From: Cytidiella melzeri
Lineage: Eukaryota; Basidiomycota; Agaricomycetes; Polyporales; Irpicaceae
Direction of reading: 5' to 3'
Length of the DNA: 64,000 bases
NCBI GenBank assembly: GCA_022592445.1
Contig: JABYQR010000115.1
Span: forward strand, 53,198-117,197
A program made the translations under genes and the position numbers. A model generated the notes under the pieces. That model saw only the letters and a list, made by a program, of their open reading frames with translations, made no database searches and was not told the origin of the DNA. Below are positions 53,516 through 64,000 of this stretch, piece after piece (positions within the stretch are counted from its first letter, which is position 1; every line of letters starts with the position of its first letter).

Positions 53516-55967
53516 ATGCCTACTCCCAACAGTGGCCCTCCCGTCACGCCTAGTAAACCGCGGCACTCTCGCGTTGAGGATCTTAGCAGTATGACGCAGA
53601 CACCAGCTCGCACCAGCCACTCCAGTACAGTTTCTACCAGCCACACGAAAGAAAGCGTGGACCCTCAGGTGAAGGAGGACATGGCCAAGTTTACCGAGAA
53701 CGTCTCTGTCTCCAATTGGTTGCACGCCGTGTGTGGCGTGGATGCCGACAAGATGGATCGATGGGTCGCCTTCATCACGAAGAACTCCTTCTTCGATGAC
53801 GAAGTCATTGCCAAAGAGCTCGACGCCTTCTGCGAGGTAACACTCGAAACGGCTCGATATGTCCCACTTTCCAACATCATCATGCGCGTACTCAAGCTGG
53901 TTCAAGAGCTCCACATGGACGACATCGCCGCCCGCACGCCCATTGACGACATCCAATTCTACAGAAACGATCCGAAGTATATGCGCAGGCTAGCAGAGCA
54001 GGACAGCTTGGCGGCCAAACGTAAACCAGACATCCTCGCTTCTCGTATAGGAGAGATGAAGCACACGAAGGGTCTCGGCAAGCACGGTGTCGAATGGGCT
54101 GCGGCCTTGGTGTGCGTGGAGCTGAAGTACAGCGGGCCAATCAAGCCGAAGCTCAACGTCGAGCGACACAAGCGACAGCAGCAGAAATGCAGTGCTTCAC
54201 CCGAGGTCAGCGTCCGTTCTTGTCGCTAATTGTTCGCGTTATTGACGGATGCTTTAGGTTGCTTGTACTACCACCCAGTCGGAGGAAGTCGCTGACGCTG
54301 CAGAGGTTGAGGAGGTTGAGAACGTTGAGGAGGTCGAGGAGGTCGAGGAGATGGCAAACGCCGAGGTGGCTGAGACGGCGTCGACTGGCTCCAAGCGTTC
54401 TCGTGGCTCGGAAGCATTGGTCTCTGCGAGACCGGCAAAGAAAACTAAAGGTGCTACGCAATCTGGCGGATCTTCTGACAGGCCATCCCGGAGGAGCTCT
54501 ACCACTACGGACGCCGAGATTCAGCTTGGCGGATATGCGCTCGAAATGCTTGGCTCGACGCGTGGAACACGCATGCACAATATTGGTGTCATTTTTCGAG
54601 ACGAACTCATCTCGCTTTGGTACTTCGACGCTTCTGGTATCGTCCGTACGTGCCCCGACGCGGGCGTGAATAGGGAGAAGTTGTCCCTCATTACCAACTT
54701 TGAACAAGTTGCAGCCATCTTCGTCGCTCTCGCCTACTGTGATGCTGAACAGTTCGGCGCTATTCCCGCTCACGTTATTACCCCACCCACAACCAAGCCC
54801 CACCCCTCCGCCTTTCCGATCAGGTGCCTGAAGGAGCATACGATCGATCTCTCCACGGACGAGGACAAGGAGAAGAACGTGCCCTTCATTGTCACTCTTG
54901 GCAAACATATCTACTCTCAGTACGCTCTCGTTGGTCGAAGGACGACGATTTATGAAGGGACTACATCCGCGGCCGGTGGTGGTCGCGTCATCGTCAAGGT
55001 GTCTCAGCAGTACGTTAAGCGGACTTCTGAATTCGATCTGGTGGAGCATGCTCGCAAGCTCGGTATTGAGCATGTGCCTGAATTCCTGAAGTCCAAGGAC
55101 CTCTGGCATCTGTCGAGCGGTATTCGCAAGCTCTTTGCCACGGCTCCGGACCCAGACAACGACCGCGTTCTTCGCTGCCTCGTGATGGATCGTTACACTC
55201 CTCTATCTGAGAAACTTGTGCAGGCTCCCGATTCTCTCGTGGAGATGGCCAAGCAACTCATCACCTGTAAGCATGTTGACAATCCATTCACGTCACGATC
55301 TAATTGGAACTCTGCAGGTATCCGTGATTTACGGTACAAGGAGTTTATTTTGCATCGCGACATCAGCGAAGGCAACATAATGTACCAGAACCGCAATGGA
55401 GAGGACCGCTTTATTCTCATCGACTTCGATCTGGCGGTATTCGTGGACGAGAATGGATTTCCTAAGGGAGCTACGGCGCGCCACCGGACTGGAACTTTAC
55501 CCTTCATGGCCACTGAATTGGTTGGGGACATGCATAACGCCGAGGCGATGGGCAGCCAGTGCAAGCGTGTCATCCACTGTGTCAAACATGATTACGAGTC
55601 CGTCTTTTGGGTAACCTTGTGGTGCGCTATCAAGATTGCGGACCCCAATTCGCCCGACGATTATGCAAAGGCTCGTAACGCCGAACTGGCTACCTGGGAG
55701 TTTGGAACATACGAGCAGATACTCGCGAAGAAACTGCTTTTGCTCTGGAAACATTTAAATTCTATGGCCCTACGCCTCTCTCCGCTCTTCGAGCACCTAC
55801 GCACTTGGCTTGTGGCTTTCAAGGGACCCTTCTACATGAGCGCCATGATGCCAGAAACGGTGCCGATACAAAGCGCGGAGGAACTCAAGAATTCGTTCGA
55901 CACGTTTGAGACCTCCGGTGGTTTGATCACATACGAGAAGCTGTTGACGACGTTCGAAGGTTTCTAA
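53516..55967 (+). CDS. FunK1 family protein kinase (782 aa), arm 2
   Basis: Exons 53516-54205, 54258-55266 and 55318-55967, exactly mirroring 5514-7965 (690, 1009 and 650 nt; introns 52 and 51 bp). It keeps VIVK, HRDISEGN, DFD and RTGTLPFMA. About 20 residues differ from the arm 1 copy, clustered in TYEQILAKKLLLLWKHLNS and around the N-lobe; none hits a catalytic residue. Both copies therefore look functional and are diverging. Confidence 0.92.
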
Positions 55968-56971
55968 TTTTCAACACCAGATTGCTTACATACATACAAT
56001 ACATAAACGGGTACTCTTCTCTCCCCCATCATTTTCAACCTCATGCTATGCTTTGTTCCGTACTACTAGTATCATACGCTGGTGATCGCAACACCTCCAC
56101 TTCAATCCTATGTACTCAATGACGGCCCGGTGCCGACTTGATTGATATGTGCTACTAGGACAAGAATTTAACCTGCTCTTACTGAACACCACTGCTACAA
56201 GGGCGTGACCACTGCATTTGCTGCTACCGTCTCGAGTAACGTCAATCTCGACCGTGACTCCGAGTCGCTATACATCGAGTGTACCTTGTACTCTGGATTT
56301 GAGCGCATCAGAAAACTCCGAGCCTCTTGATGCTCCACTCGCAGCGTGCATTCTAGTGTTTGTCGCCATGGCTAAAGACCTGAGGCACAAAAGCTCAGGC
56401 TGAACGCCCGTCTACACTCGCAAAGGTCTGCCTCTGGAAGATCAACACGCCTCGCCCTCAGCTGCGACAGCTAGAGAAGGCCATAGTCTGCGAAGAGTCC
56501 ACATGCACAGTCGACGAGCTGCAATGGAATGAGTCGAGCATCGGGACCTGGTGAAGGCGTTACATTGAGGTAGCCTTAGGTAGGACTCGGAGTAAGTCAG
56601 TGGGGTGCTACCAACCTATCGAATCAGGATTAAAAGGTGATCTTGCATATGTGCGTACCGTGACGTTGAGAGGTTGGCCTTGGTCCTCTGCCCTCACATT
56701 TCGCAATACATTGCGGTGGCTCATTGCCACGTGTGGCCACAGACTCGGTTGCTGCCGAATCGGATCAACGTGGGTGTTTAGCTTCTGCCTAAATAGGCAG
56801 CTGCTGTCTTTTCAAATTTCCATGGCCATTGCAATACAACGAGGACTGCTTTCGTGATCTCCTGCAGTTGGCGCAAACTAGTGAGCACGTTGTGGGTAAT
56901 TCATAGCCTGTGAGCGCAGCCATCCCTGATTCCTCCCTCCTCTTTCACTCAAACCATAGCATGCCATCGTC
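55968..56971. other. FunK1 intergenic region, arm 2; no gene
   Basis: Mirror of 4512-5513. Contains the conserved 3' block (actactagtatc, 56060-56080) and the promoter module of the next gene (about 56785-56808). Confidence 0.5.
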
Positions 56972-58257
56972 ATGCCTAGCACTACCAGCATTCGCCCTCC
57001 CGTTACGCCTAGTAAATCGCAAAACTCTCGCGTCAAGGAAATTATCACCGTGATGCATACAATAGCTCGCGCTGGCCAAACGAAAGAAATTGAGGACACT
57101 GGCGTAAAAGAGGACGTGGCCGAGTTTACAGCGACCGTCTCTGGCCCTCATTGGCTGCAAATCACGTGCGGCGTCGATCCGGACAGGAAGGATGGACCTG
57201 TCTTCCTTCAAGACGAAGCCATTGCCAAAGAGCTCTATACATTTGGCAAGGCTCCAATTCAAACGGCTAGATATGTTCCGCCCTCCAGGATCATTGTGCG
57301 CCTTCTCAAGCTGGTTCAAGAGCACAACGTGGACGCTACCACCGCTCGCCGACTCGATCACGCACCTGAGCTCGCGAAAATCAAGGACCTCTGGCATCTG
57401 TCATGCGATATTCGTCCGCTCTTCGATGCGGCTCCGCACCCAGATGAAGACCGCGTTTCTCGCTGCCTCCTCATAAACCATTACACTCCTTTGTCTGAGA
57501 AACTTGTGCAGGCTCCCAACTGTCTCATCACGATGGCGAAGCAAATAATTACGTGTGAGCAGTTACTTGTCCATCCACGCTAGGATCTAACCGGAACTAC
57601 GCAGGTATTCATGATTTGCGTTACAAGGGATTGATTCTGCATTGCGACGTCAGCGAAGGCAACATCATGTACCAGAAACGCGGTGCAGAGGACTACTTTG
57701 TTCTTGTTGACATCGATTCCGGAGTTGGTTTGGACGAGAATGGATTTCCCATCGAAGCTACGCCGCGCCATCGGACTGGAACATTGTCCTTTATGGCTCT
57801 CGAATTGATTCAGGACATGCAGGCGGCCGAGGAGATGGACAGCGAGTGCGAGCGTGTCATTAATTGTGTCAGACATGATTACGAGTCTGTGTTTTGGGTA
57901 ACCTTGTGGTGCGCTATCAAGAATGCGGACCCCAATTCTCCCGACAAGTATGCAAAAGTTCGTGACGCCGAACGGACGACATGGGAATTTGGAACATACG
58001 AGCAGATTGCTTGCAAGAAGTTGGCTTTGCTCACTCATGACAAAAGATTCATGTCTAACCGTCTCTCTCCGCTTTTTGAGCACCTACGCGGTTGGCTCGT
58101 GGCGTTCAAGGAACCCTTCTATGATAGCCACGTTTTTTTACAAAAGCCGATGCAAAGCAAGGACTCGAAGGAGCTGAAGAATTCGTTCGGAACGTTTGAG
58201 ACCTCTGGTGGCTTGATCACATGCGAGAAGCTGTTGGCGACGTTCGAAGGTTTCTAG
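56972..58257 (+). CDS. FunK1-like protein without N-lobe (411 aa), arm 2
   Basis: Exons 56972-57554 and 57605-58257 with a 50-bp intron. Exon 2 encodes the same protein as arm 1 without a difference; exon 1 differs at two residues (ARAGQTKEIED versus ARPGQTKESED). It has the same HCD and DID substitutions and lack of N-lobe. The high conservation of a gene without an intact kinase fold argues for a retained function or recent gene conversion. Confidence 0.85.
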
Positions 58258-59949
58258 ACTCACAAGTCCGACTGTAGCTTGGAACGGGCACTGTTCTTTC
58301 GTCCATCGATTTTCACCCTCACGCTATGCTTTGTTCCGTACTACTAGTATTATGCGCTGGTGACTGCGACACCTCCCCTACGATCCTACGGACGGTTACG
58401 CTTGTTGTACTCAATGGCGGCCTGGTGCCACTCTGAGCTATATGTACTCAGCTAATGGTACATAATATGAATCTGTTTTTTTGAGGTTGCGGGTCACTGG
58501 CAGCTACTAGTACGACGTGACCAATCAATTTCAAAAGGACCTCAATGCACGTACACATTCGCTGCTACCGTCCTGAATAAGGTGAATGATCTCCCCGCCG
58601 TGATTGTTGGTTATATATCGAGCGTACGTTTGTATCCTGGATTCTGGCGCATTGACGGTCTCAAAACCGCTTGAGGCTTGATGCTTCTCTCGTAGCGTGT
58701 ATCCTGGGAATCATCGTTGTCGTCACGGTAATCCTCGCAACATATCTCGTCTCCGTCAGACAGTAATATCCTTCTGAAGGTCGCGGAAAGTATGCTGTCG
58801 ACTGCGCGATGACATTTCAGACGTACCGTCCTGAGCACCGATGCTCAACTTTGAACTGAACACGTCTTCTGCTCTTTGCGAAGGTCAGTGGCACCTGCTG
58901 TCTCACAGAAATAAATACATCACTTCACTTGATAGAGCCTGAGGCCCGAGGTCTTGGTCAATACCGACAGAAATAATCAAAGGCACGGAAAGAGATAAGC
59001 GTCTCAGACATCGAGAAGCCTCAACAGATCCTGACGTGGTCGCAGGCAGAGAGTGATTTATGCTGGGAATCAAAGGAGCAACAGATAGGATGAGACGAAG
59101 ATGGAGGGGGAACCACCACCATCTCGATTCAGGCAAAAAGCCAGAAGACCCCTCAGGGGACTCTTCGCTGTCAGGAGGCTCTCCAGACATCCCACAGCGA
59201 GTGCTGTGCACAGCGGTAAGCTGTTAAGTGTAGTGAAATCCCCCAAAAAAAGCAAAAACGACGCCTACGTGGACGATGCGAGCACTTGACGTTAATCTCC
59301 GTCATCGGGTAAATAAACAAAACGCTATCGCGCGTTATATTGCGTGCCAGGGGTTTATCGCGCGCGCTTGACATTATAATGATGTCCGCATAAGGCAGGT
59401 CCTTTAGATTGCATTGTAAATGCCAAGTGGCATGCGGTAAGCAATTTTAAACTAATGTAAAGGCCCAGCACTCGATGTAAGCAGTAGTGGCAGTAATATA
59501 TTACATTGTTAACCATTCTGTGGCGGGCTTGGGACGGGGGGTGACATGAGTGTGAGAAAGTTGGGGCTTCGTAGGTTAGGAAGCCTCCAATTTCGACCCC
59601 GCCGCAGAACGCCACAGGGTGATGTTGTGCAGCGAACGAGGTGAGAGTCGCGCCTTTCGTCTCGCAGTGAACGTGAGTCCGTCACCCACTGCCTAATCAA
59701 GGCATCTTCTGCACAAATCAGGAAACTGTCTTTCTCGCTCGACGCAGTTTGGTTTATTTCTTATAAGTTCACTTTGACGTGGTGGATCAACTCCCGTCAC
59801 ACTTCCCTTCCCCGTCCTCGGCGCTCTCGCTCTCGTCGTCTTTGTCTCCCCCCAACCACCATCTCTCCCCCGCTGCTCAACAACAACAACGCCCTCCAAG
59901 ATCAGCTCGACCGTTAACAAAGTGGAATATGTGTGCGAGGGGTAGAGGC
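58258..59949. other. No gene recognised
   Basis: 58258-59300 is the outer part of the right arm, mirroring 2187-3225. 59301-59949 is single-copy here, with short ORFs without motifs and AT-rich and CT-rich tracts. Confidence 0.5.
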
Positions 59950-60475
59950 TGTTAAGCTTCGAAGATGAGTCTTATTATTATTGCTGCTTCAGCAGCTCTG
60001 CTTATATACATGTCTGTATCTACTTATGTAAGCGACTACTATACATGTCTACTTCAGCTATTCTACTGTACTACTGAGTGCATGACTCATGCATGACTCA
60101 TGCTATGAGTGCATGACTCACACATGACTCATTGTATGACTAGGTTCAGCACTTGTACCAGAGGCGTACATAATGAGTAAATGACTCATGCTAGTACTTG
60201 TCCTCAGATGTATGCTTTAGGCATCCTCTGGAGTCATATGTGCTTTCCATGTCATTTCCTATGCTACTAGAACACAGGCATACATATATGTTTAGTACTA
60301 CTACAATCCATATCTGTACGTCTCAGCTAATGTGATGGTTACTACTAGAGTTTCCATATACGGCTGCATAATTCCCATACTAAGACTGTGGGAATTCTGC
60401 TACCTAAAGCGTCCTTGTAATAAGGCGTGGGAAACTACATATCATATCATATTATTATATTATATAGTTTTAACA
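59950..60475 (-). repeat. 3' LTR of Copia element (526 bp)
   Basis: Ends TGTTAAGC and GTTTTAACA form a 6-bp inverted TGTTAA/TTAACA. A purine-rich tract (TAAGTGGGAG, sense) borders it at about 60476-60485. The sense TATA box is at about 60003-60010. Confidence 0.8.
60083..60188. promoter_or_regulatory. Cluster of five TGACTCA bZIP sites in Copia LTR
   Basis: Perfect TGACTCA heptamers lie at 60083, 60094, 60114, 60125 and 60182, embedded in a loose CATGACTCATG repeat. They lie about 75-185 bp upstream of the TATA box in the transcription direction, where an activating sequence is expected. TGACTCA is the site of Gcn4/AP-1-type bZIP activators. Confidence 0.6.
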
Positions 60476-60494
60476 CTCCCACTTAACCGTTACA

Positions 60495-63400
60495 TTAGTG
60501 AGTGTTTAGATCAATTAGACCTAATCTCCCACTGAAGTATGATTGCTTCTGAAATGCCAATGACTTTGTCATGATATCAGCAATCTGTTCTTCAGTTGGA
60601 ACAGCATATAGTTCGGCATTCTTATTTTCGACAAACTCTCTAACATAATGATATCGAATGTCAATATGCTTTGAGCGTGACTCTATCTTTGGATTCTTGG
60701 TGAAGTAAATAGCACCATGATTATCACAGCATAGAATGGTAGGCTCTTGCTGTTTTAAATCCAATTCTTTGAGCACGGTGCGCAACCAATAACATTGCTT
60801 GGAAGTTTTGCACAAGGCCATGTATTCTGATTCCATTGATGATAGAGCAACGGTTTTCTGCTTCTTAGAAGTCCAGGAAATTGCTCCTTCAGCCAAAAGA
60901 AATACATATCCTGTTGTCGAATGTCTGTCGTCTTTATTCTCAGCCCAGTCTGCATCCGAATAACCAATAATACCAGCATTACTTGATCCATTATACTTGA
61001 TCGCATAGGACTGCGTTCCAAGCAAATATCTCAGTATATATTTAGCTGATTTATAATGGTGGTCAGTTGGATTTCACATGTACTGTGAAAGACGTATGAC
61101 TGCATATGAAATGTCTGGTCTAGTACCAATCATAACATATATAAGTGTGCCAATCAACGCTTGATACTGTCTCAGTAAACCAGAATCTGCTTTGTAGTCA
61201 GAATCTGCCTTCTGTAGTACAGCACCTGAAGGTAATGGTGTCCGAGCAGGATTAGCATTTGCCATATTAAACGTTTTAAAGCCTCTTGAATATACGACTC
61301 TTGGTCAAGTAGAATCGTTTTAGCTTTACGATCTCTCTGCACACGCATGCCTAGAATAAGCTTAGCTTCTCCTAAGTCACGCATCTCATAGCATCCATAA
61401 GATTTTTCTTAAGTGCAGACATAGCAAGTTTACTATTTCCTATCGGAAATATATCGTCAACATATAGAATGAGAATTAAATTCCCCCCTTGTTGCCGATA
61501 CACGTAAACACCAGCATCTGAATGAATCCGGTCAAAGCCTAATTCTATCAGAGTGTTATGAATTTTGATATTCCATGTTGTGAAGCTTGTTTAAGTCCAT
61601 AAATGGCTTTTTAAGCAAACAAACATGGTTCTCCGTTCCCTTCTCCACGAAACCTTCTGGTTGTTCCATATAGATTTCTTCATCCAGTTCGCCGTAAAGG
61701 AAAGCTGTTTTCACATCCAATGCCTCGATTTCCCAATCTTCGAGTGCAGCTATAGCTAGTAGCATGCGTATGGATTCAAAACGTGCGACTGGTGAGAAAG
61801 TTTCTTGATAATCAATTCCTTCAACTTGGGTGAATCCTTTTGCAACAAGACGCGCTTTATATCGACCATCAGACTTTATGGTGAAGACCCATTTGCATTT
61901 CACAATTTTGCGTGATGCGTCTGGTCGTCGTACAAGCGTCCAAGTTTTATTCTTCATTTGAGAATCAATTTCGTCTTGTGCAGCAGCAAACCATTGATCC
62001 CGATCATCTCTTTTCATTGCCTGCTTCCACGTCTGTGGATATTCATTGATTGAATAAGCAGTAATTGAATTAAGAGTCTCGTCATCAATTTCTGCAGAAT
62101 CATCATCATCAGTTAAGCCTCCTGATAGAGTTTGATGTTCTGGACCCGGTTCAACGGAAGGTGATCTCGAGGGTTGACGTGATGACGTTCCTGATCGCAA
62201 AGGTATCCGTAATCTGGATGGCCCTGCAATCGGAGATCTCGCGCGTGTTCTCGAGTTCCATTCAGCTCTCAAACGAAGCTCATTTTGTTCTTCCTTTTTG
62301 TCCTTAGCCACTTGCTTTTCTAAAGCTTTCTGCATATCCACCGGCCGCATGGAAAGTTTAGGATTTTTTCCAGCAGTTGAACGTTTGTTCTGGTTGATAG
62401 GTGGTGGCAAAGGTGGTTTAGGCTTAGGTCCTCGTTTGATTTGTGGTTGTGGTTCTTTGTCAAGAACCGGAGCTGAAGGGAATTGCTGCTGTTGTCGAGA
62501 AGGATGAGTAGGTGCTTGGTGCTCTGGATGATCATCATCTCCATCATCAGAATCTTGGTGACCTTGTTCATCATTCTCTTCAAAAGGTGAAAAATTATCG
62601 TGTGGAGGAACAGTGTTATTATCACTGTTATCGCCGACTAAAGGTTGTTTGGAAGGAGTAATATCTTTACGATACGGGAAATGAGTCTCGTCAAATACTG
62701 CATCGCGAGCAATGACGATTCGCTGTTTATCCCAGAACCGGTAACCCTTTACACCCGGTTCATATCCAACGAATATCATAGGAGTTGCTTTTGGTGACAA
62801 CTTGTTCTGACGACTCTTGATCGGTACATGGACGTATGCACGACATCCAAATACACGAAGCATTGAGATATCTGGTTTTATACCCAGAAAACTCTCTATA
62901 GGTGTCTGCCAGTTTAATCGTACATTAGGTAGACGGTTATTTAAATATACCGCTGCTTCGCAAGTAAGCTTCCAGAAACCATTTGATAACCCAGCTTGCT
63001 GACGCAATGCTTCGGCTTTATATTTTATGGTCTGTTGCCATCGCTCAGCTCTACCATTTTGTTGTGGAGTATACGGTACAGACATTTGTAATTCTATTCC
63101 GTGTTCCTTCAGATAATCCTTGAACTCATTATTAATGAACTCTGTTCCACCATCACATCTGAACTTCTTCATCTTCTTTCCTGTTTGGTTTTGGCCCATG
63201 ACTTGTATTCTTTGAATCTTGTGAACGCTTCATCTTTGTGCTTGAGATAATAGAGCATCCCATGACTAGAAGCATCATCAAGACAAGTCATACCGTATTT
63301 GTAACCATCAATAGAAGTTGTAGAATATTCAATGAGATCGGAATGAGTTAATTCAAGGACTTCTGTAGCTCTCGACATAGATGGTGGAAATGGTTGTCTC

Positions 63401-64000
63401 TTTCCTTTTCCAACTTGACATCCGTGACAAGGAGAAATTGTCGATGGAATAGGAATCTTTTCTTTTAATCCCTTTGTTCCTTTGTGAAGATTTTCGACAA
63501 TCTTATTCCCTGGGTGTCCTAGTCGATTATGCCACAACGTATAATCATTACGACTAACTTTATTAATTGAGTCTATCTTCCTGACTAGACGTCCTTTAAT
63601 CCAATAAAGTCCGGCATGATCAGGTTGACCATTTATAATCTCTTTTCCTTCATTATAAATTGTCCATCCTTTCGATGTAACACTGCTGGTGCATCCTTGT
63701 TGCAGTGCTCTAGAAGGAGAAAAGAATCTTGTAGTCGCATCTGGTATATAGAGGACATTGTTCCATGTTGTGCAACGTATTTTATCTTTCACAAGGATCG
63801 TGTCAAGTACGACCGTTCCTTTTCCCAATATCTTGACAGTCATATCTTTACCTGCTACCGTTGCTGGTTGATACGAGATAAAGTCGTCAATTTCATTGGT
63901 AATGTGACTAGTAGCACCACTGTTGATGAGCCATTCAACGCTTTCAGTCTCACACGTGGAATACAGAGAAACGTTGATGATTTCATTATCGTGCTCGAAG
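60495..64000 (-). pseudogene. Copia pol, partial and broken
   Basis: From the right edge: protease region with WLINSGATSHIT (catalytic Asp is Asn), GAG-pre-integrase (LWHNRLGHPGNK, CHGCQVGKGK), integrase (ELTHSDLIE, CLDDASS, TPQQNGRAERW), a charged linker, reverse transcriptase (WVFTIKSDGRYKARLVAKGF, LDVKTAFLYGELDEEIYM, YVDDIFPIG) and RNase H (GYSDADWAENKDDRHSTTGY, ALSSMESEYMAL, KHIDIRYHYVREF). Frameshifts near 63185, 61615 and 61390 and a stop near 61072 break the frame. The YVDD catalytic motif is intact. Confidence 0.93.

Larger units (their letters stand above)
53111..59300 (-). repeat. Right arm of ~6.2 kb inverted duplication
   Basis: Reverse complement of 2187-8369. Differences are mainly single bases and short indels, with a denser cluster of changes in the kinase gene near 55700-55860. 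Confidence 0.95.
59950..64000 (-). mobile_element. Copia retrotransposon, 3' part, truncated by window edge
   Basis: A minus-strand element with its 3' LTR at 59950-60475 and a pol running off the right edge in the Copia order protease, integrase, reverse transcriptase, RNase H. It has several frameshifts and stops. The 5' LTR and gag are outside the window. Confidence 0.93.

Noticed and set aside
59500..59700. tRNA or SINE on the minus strand
   Set aside because: A weak GGGTCGAAATT box is present but no matching A-box or cloverleaf could be drawn.

Overview
The window is a transposon-packed stretch of a basidiomycete nuclear genome, most likely an agaricomycete (mushroom-forming) fungus. 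The evidence is FunK1-type fungal kinases, short 49-90 bp GT-AG introns, a multi-intron DHA2-type MFS transporter, chromodomain Gypsy and Copia retrotransposons, and CACTA-like short DNA elements. No rRNA, tRNA gene or CRISPR array was recognised.

Layout. (1) 1-1775: the 5' part of a minus-strand Gypsy element (A2) that runs off the left edge. (2) 2187-8369 and 53111-59300: two arms of a ~6.2 kb inverted duplication. Each arm holds the same two FunK1 genes: a 782-aa kinase and a 411-aa protein without a kinase N-lobe. (3) 9096-10931: a third, broken FunK1 copy. (4) 11183-14287: a 3.1 kb non-autonomous LTR element (E) with identical LTRs, a half-tRNA primer site, an array of short hairpins and a captured, decayed membrane-protein gene. 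(5) 16060-18361: the MFS transporter, the only ordinary single-copy gene. (6) 19295-19983: a solo LTR. (7) 20370-35266: Gypsy element B (plus strand), interrupted inside its first ORF by Gypsy element A (minus strand, 21452-28701). (8) 36169-47624: a third Gypsy element, C (minus strand), with an extra 3' ORF. Its RNase H-integrase region is replaced by part of another LTR element (D) that carries an antisense, intron-containing gene. (9) 47625-53110: CpG-poor remnants of multi-exon repeat-associated genes and two ~670 bp CACTA-like elements. (10) 59950-64000: a minus-strand Copia element that runs off the right edge.

Insertions were dated and bounded by target-site duplications read directly: AGCCG for A, GTCTA for B, GATCA for C, GAAAA for E, CCCCC for the solo LTR, TCG and GTA for the two short DNA elements.

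The most unusual signal is in Gypsy families A and B. From the predicted transcription start to the gag start codon, 1444 nt in A and 1158 nt in B contain no ATG in any frame, yet this leader carries a conserved ORF of about 230-240 residues with no methionine. In family A a further ~100 codons upstream of the gag ATG look protein-coding, since most differences between the two copies are synonymous. Both families also appear to prime reverse transcription with the 5' end of their own RNA (Tf1/sushi type).
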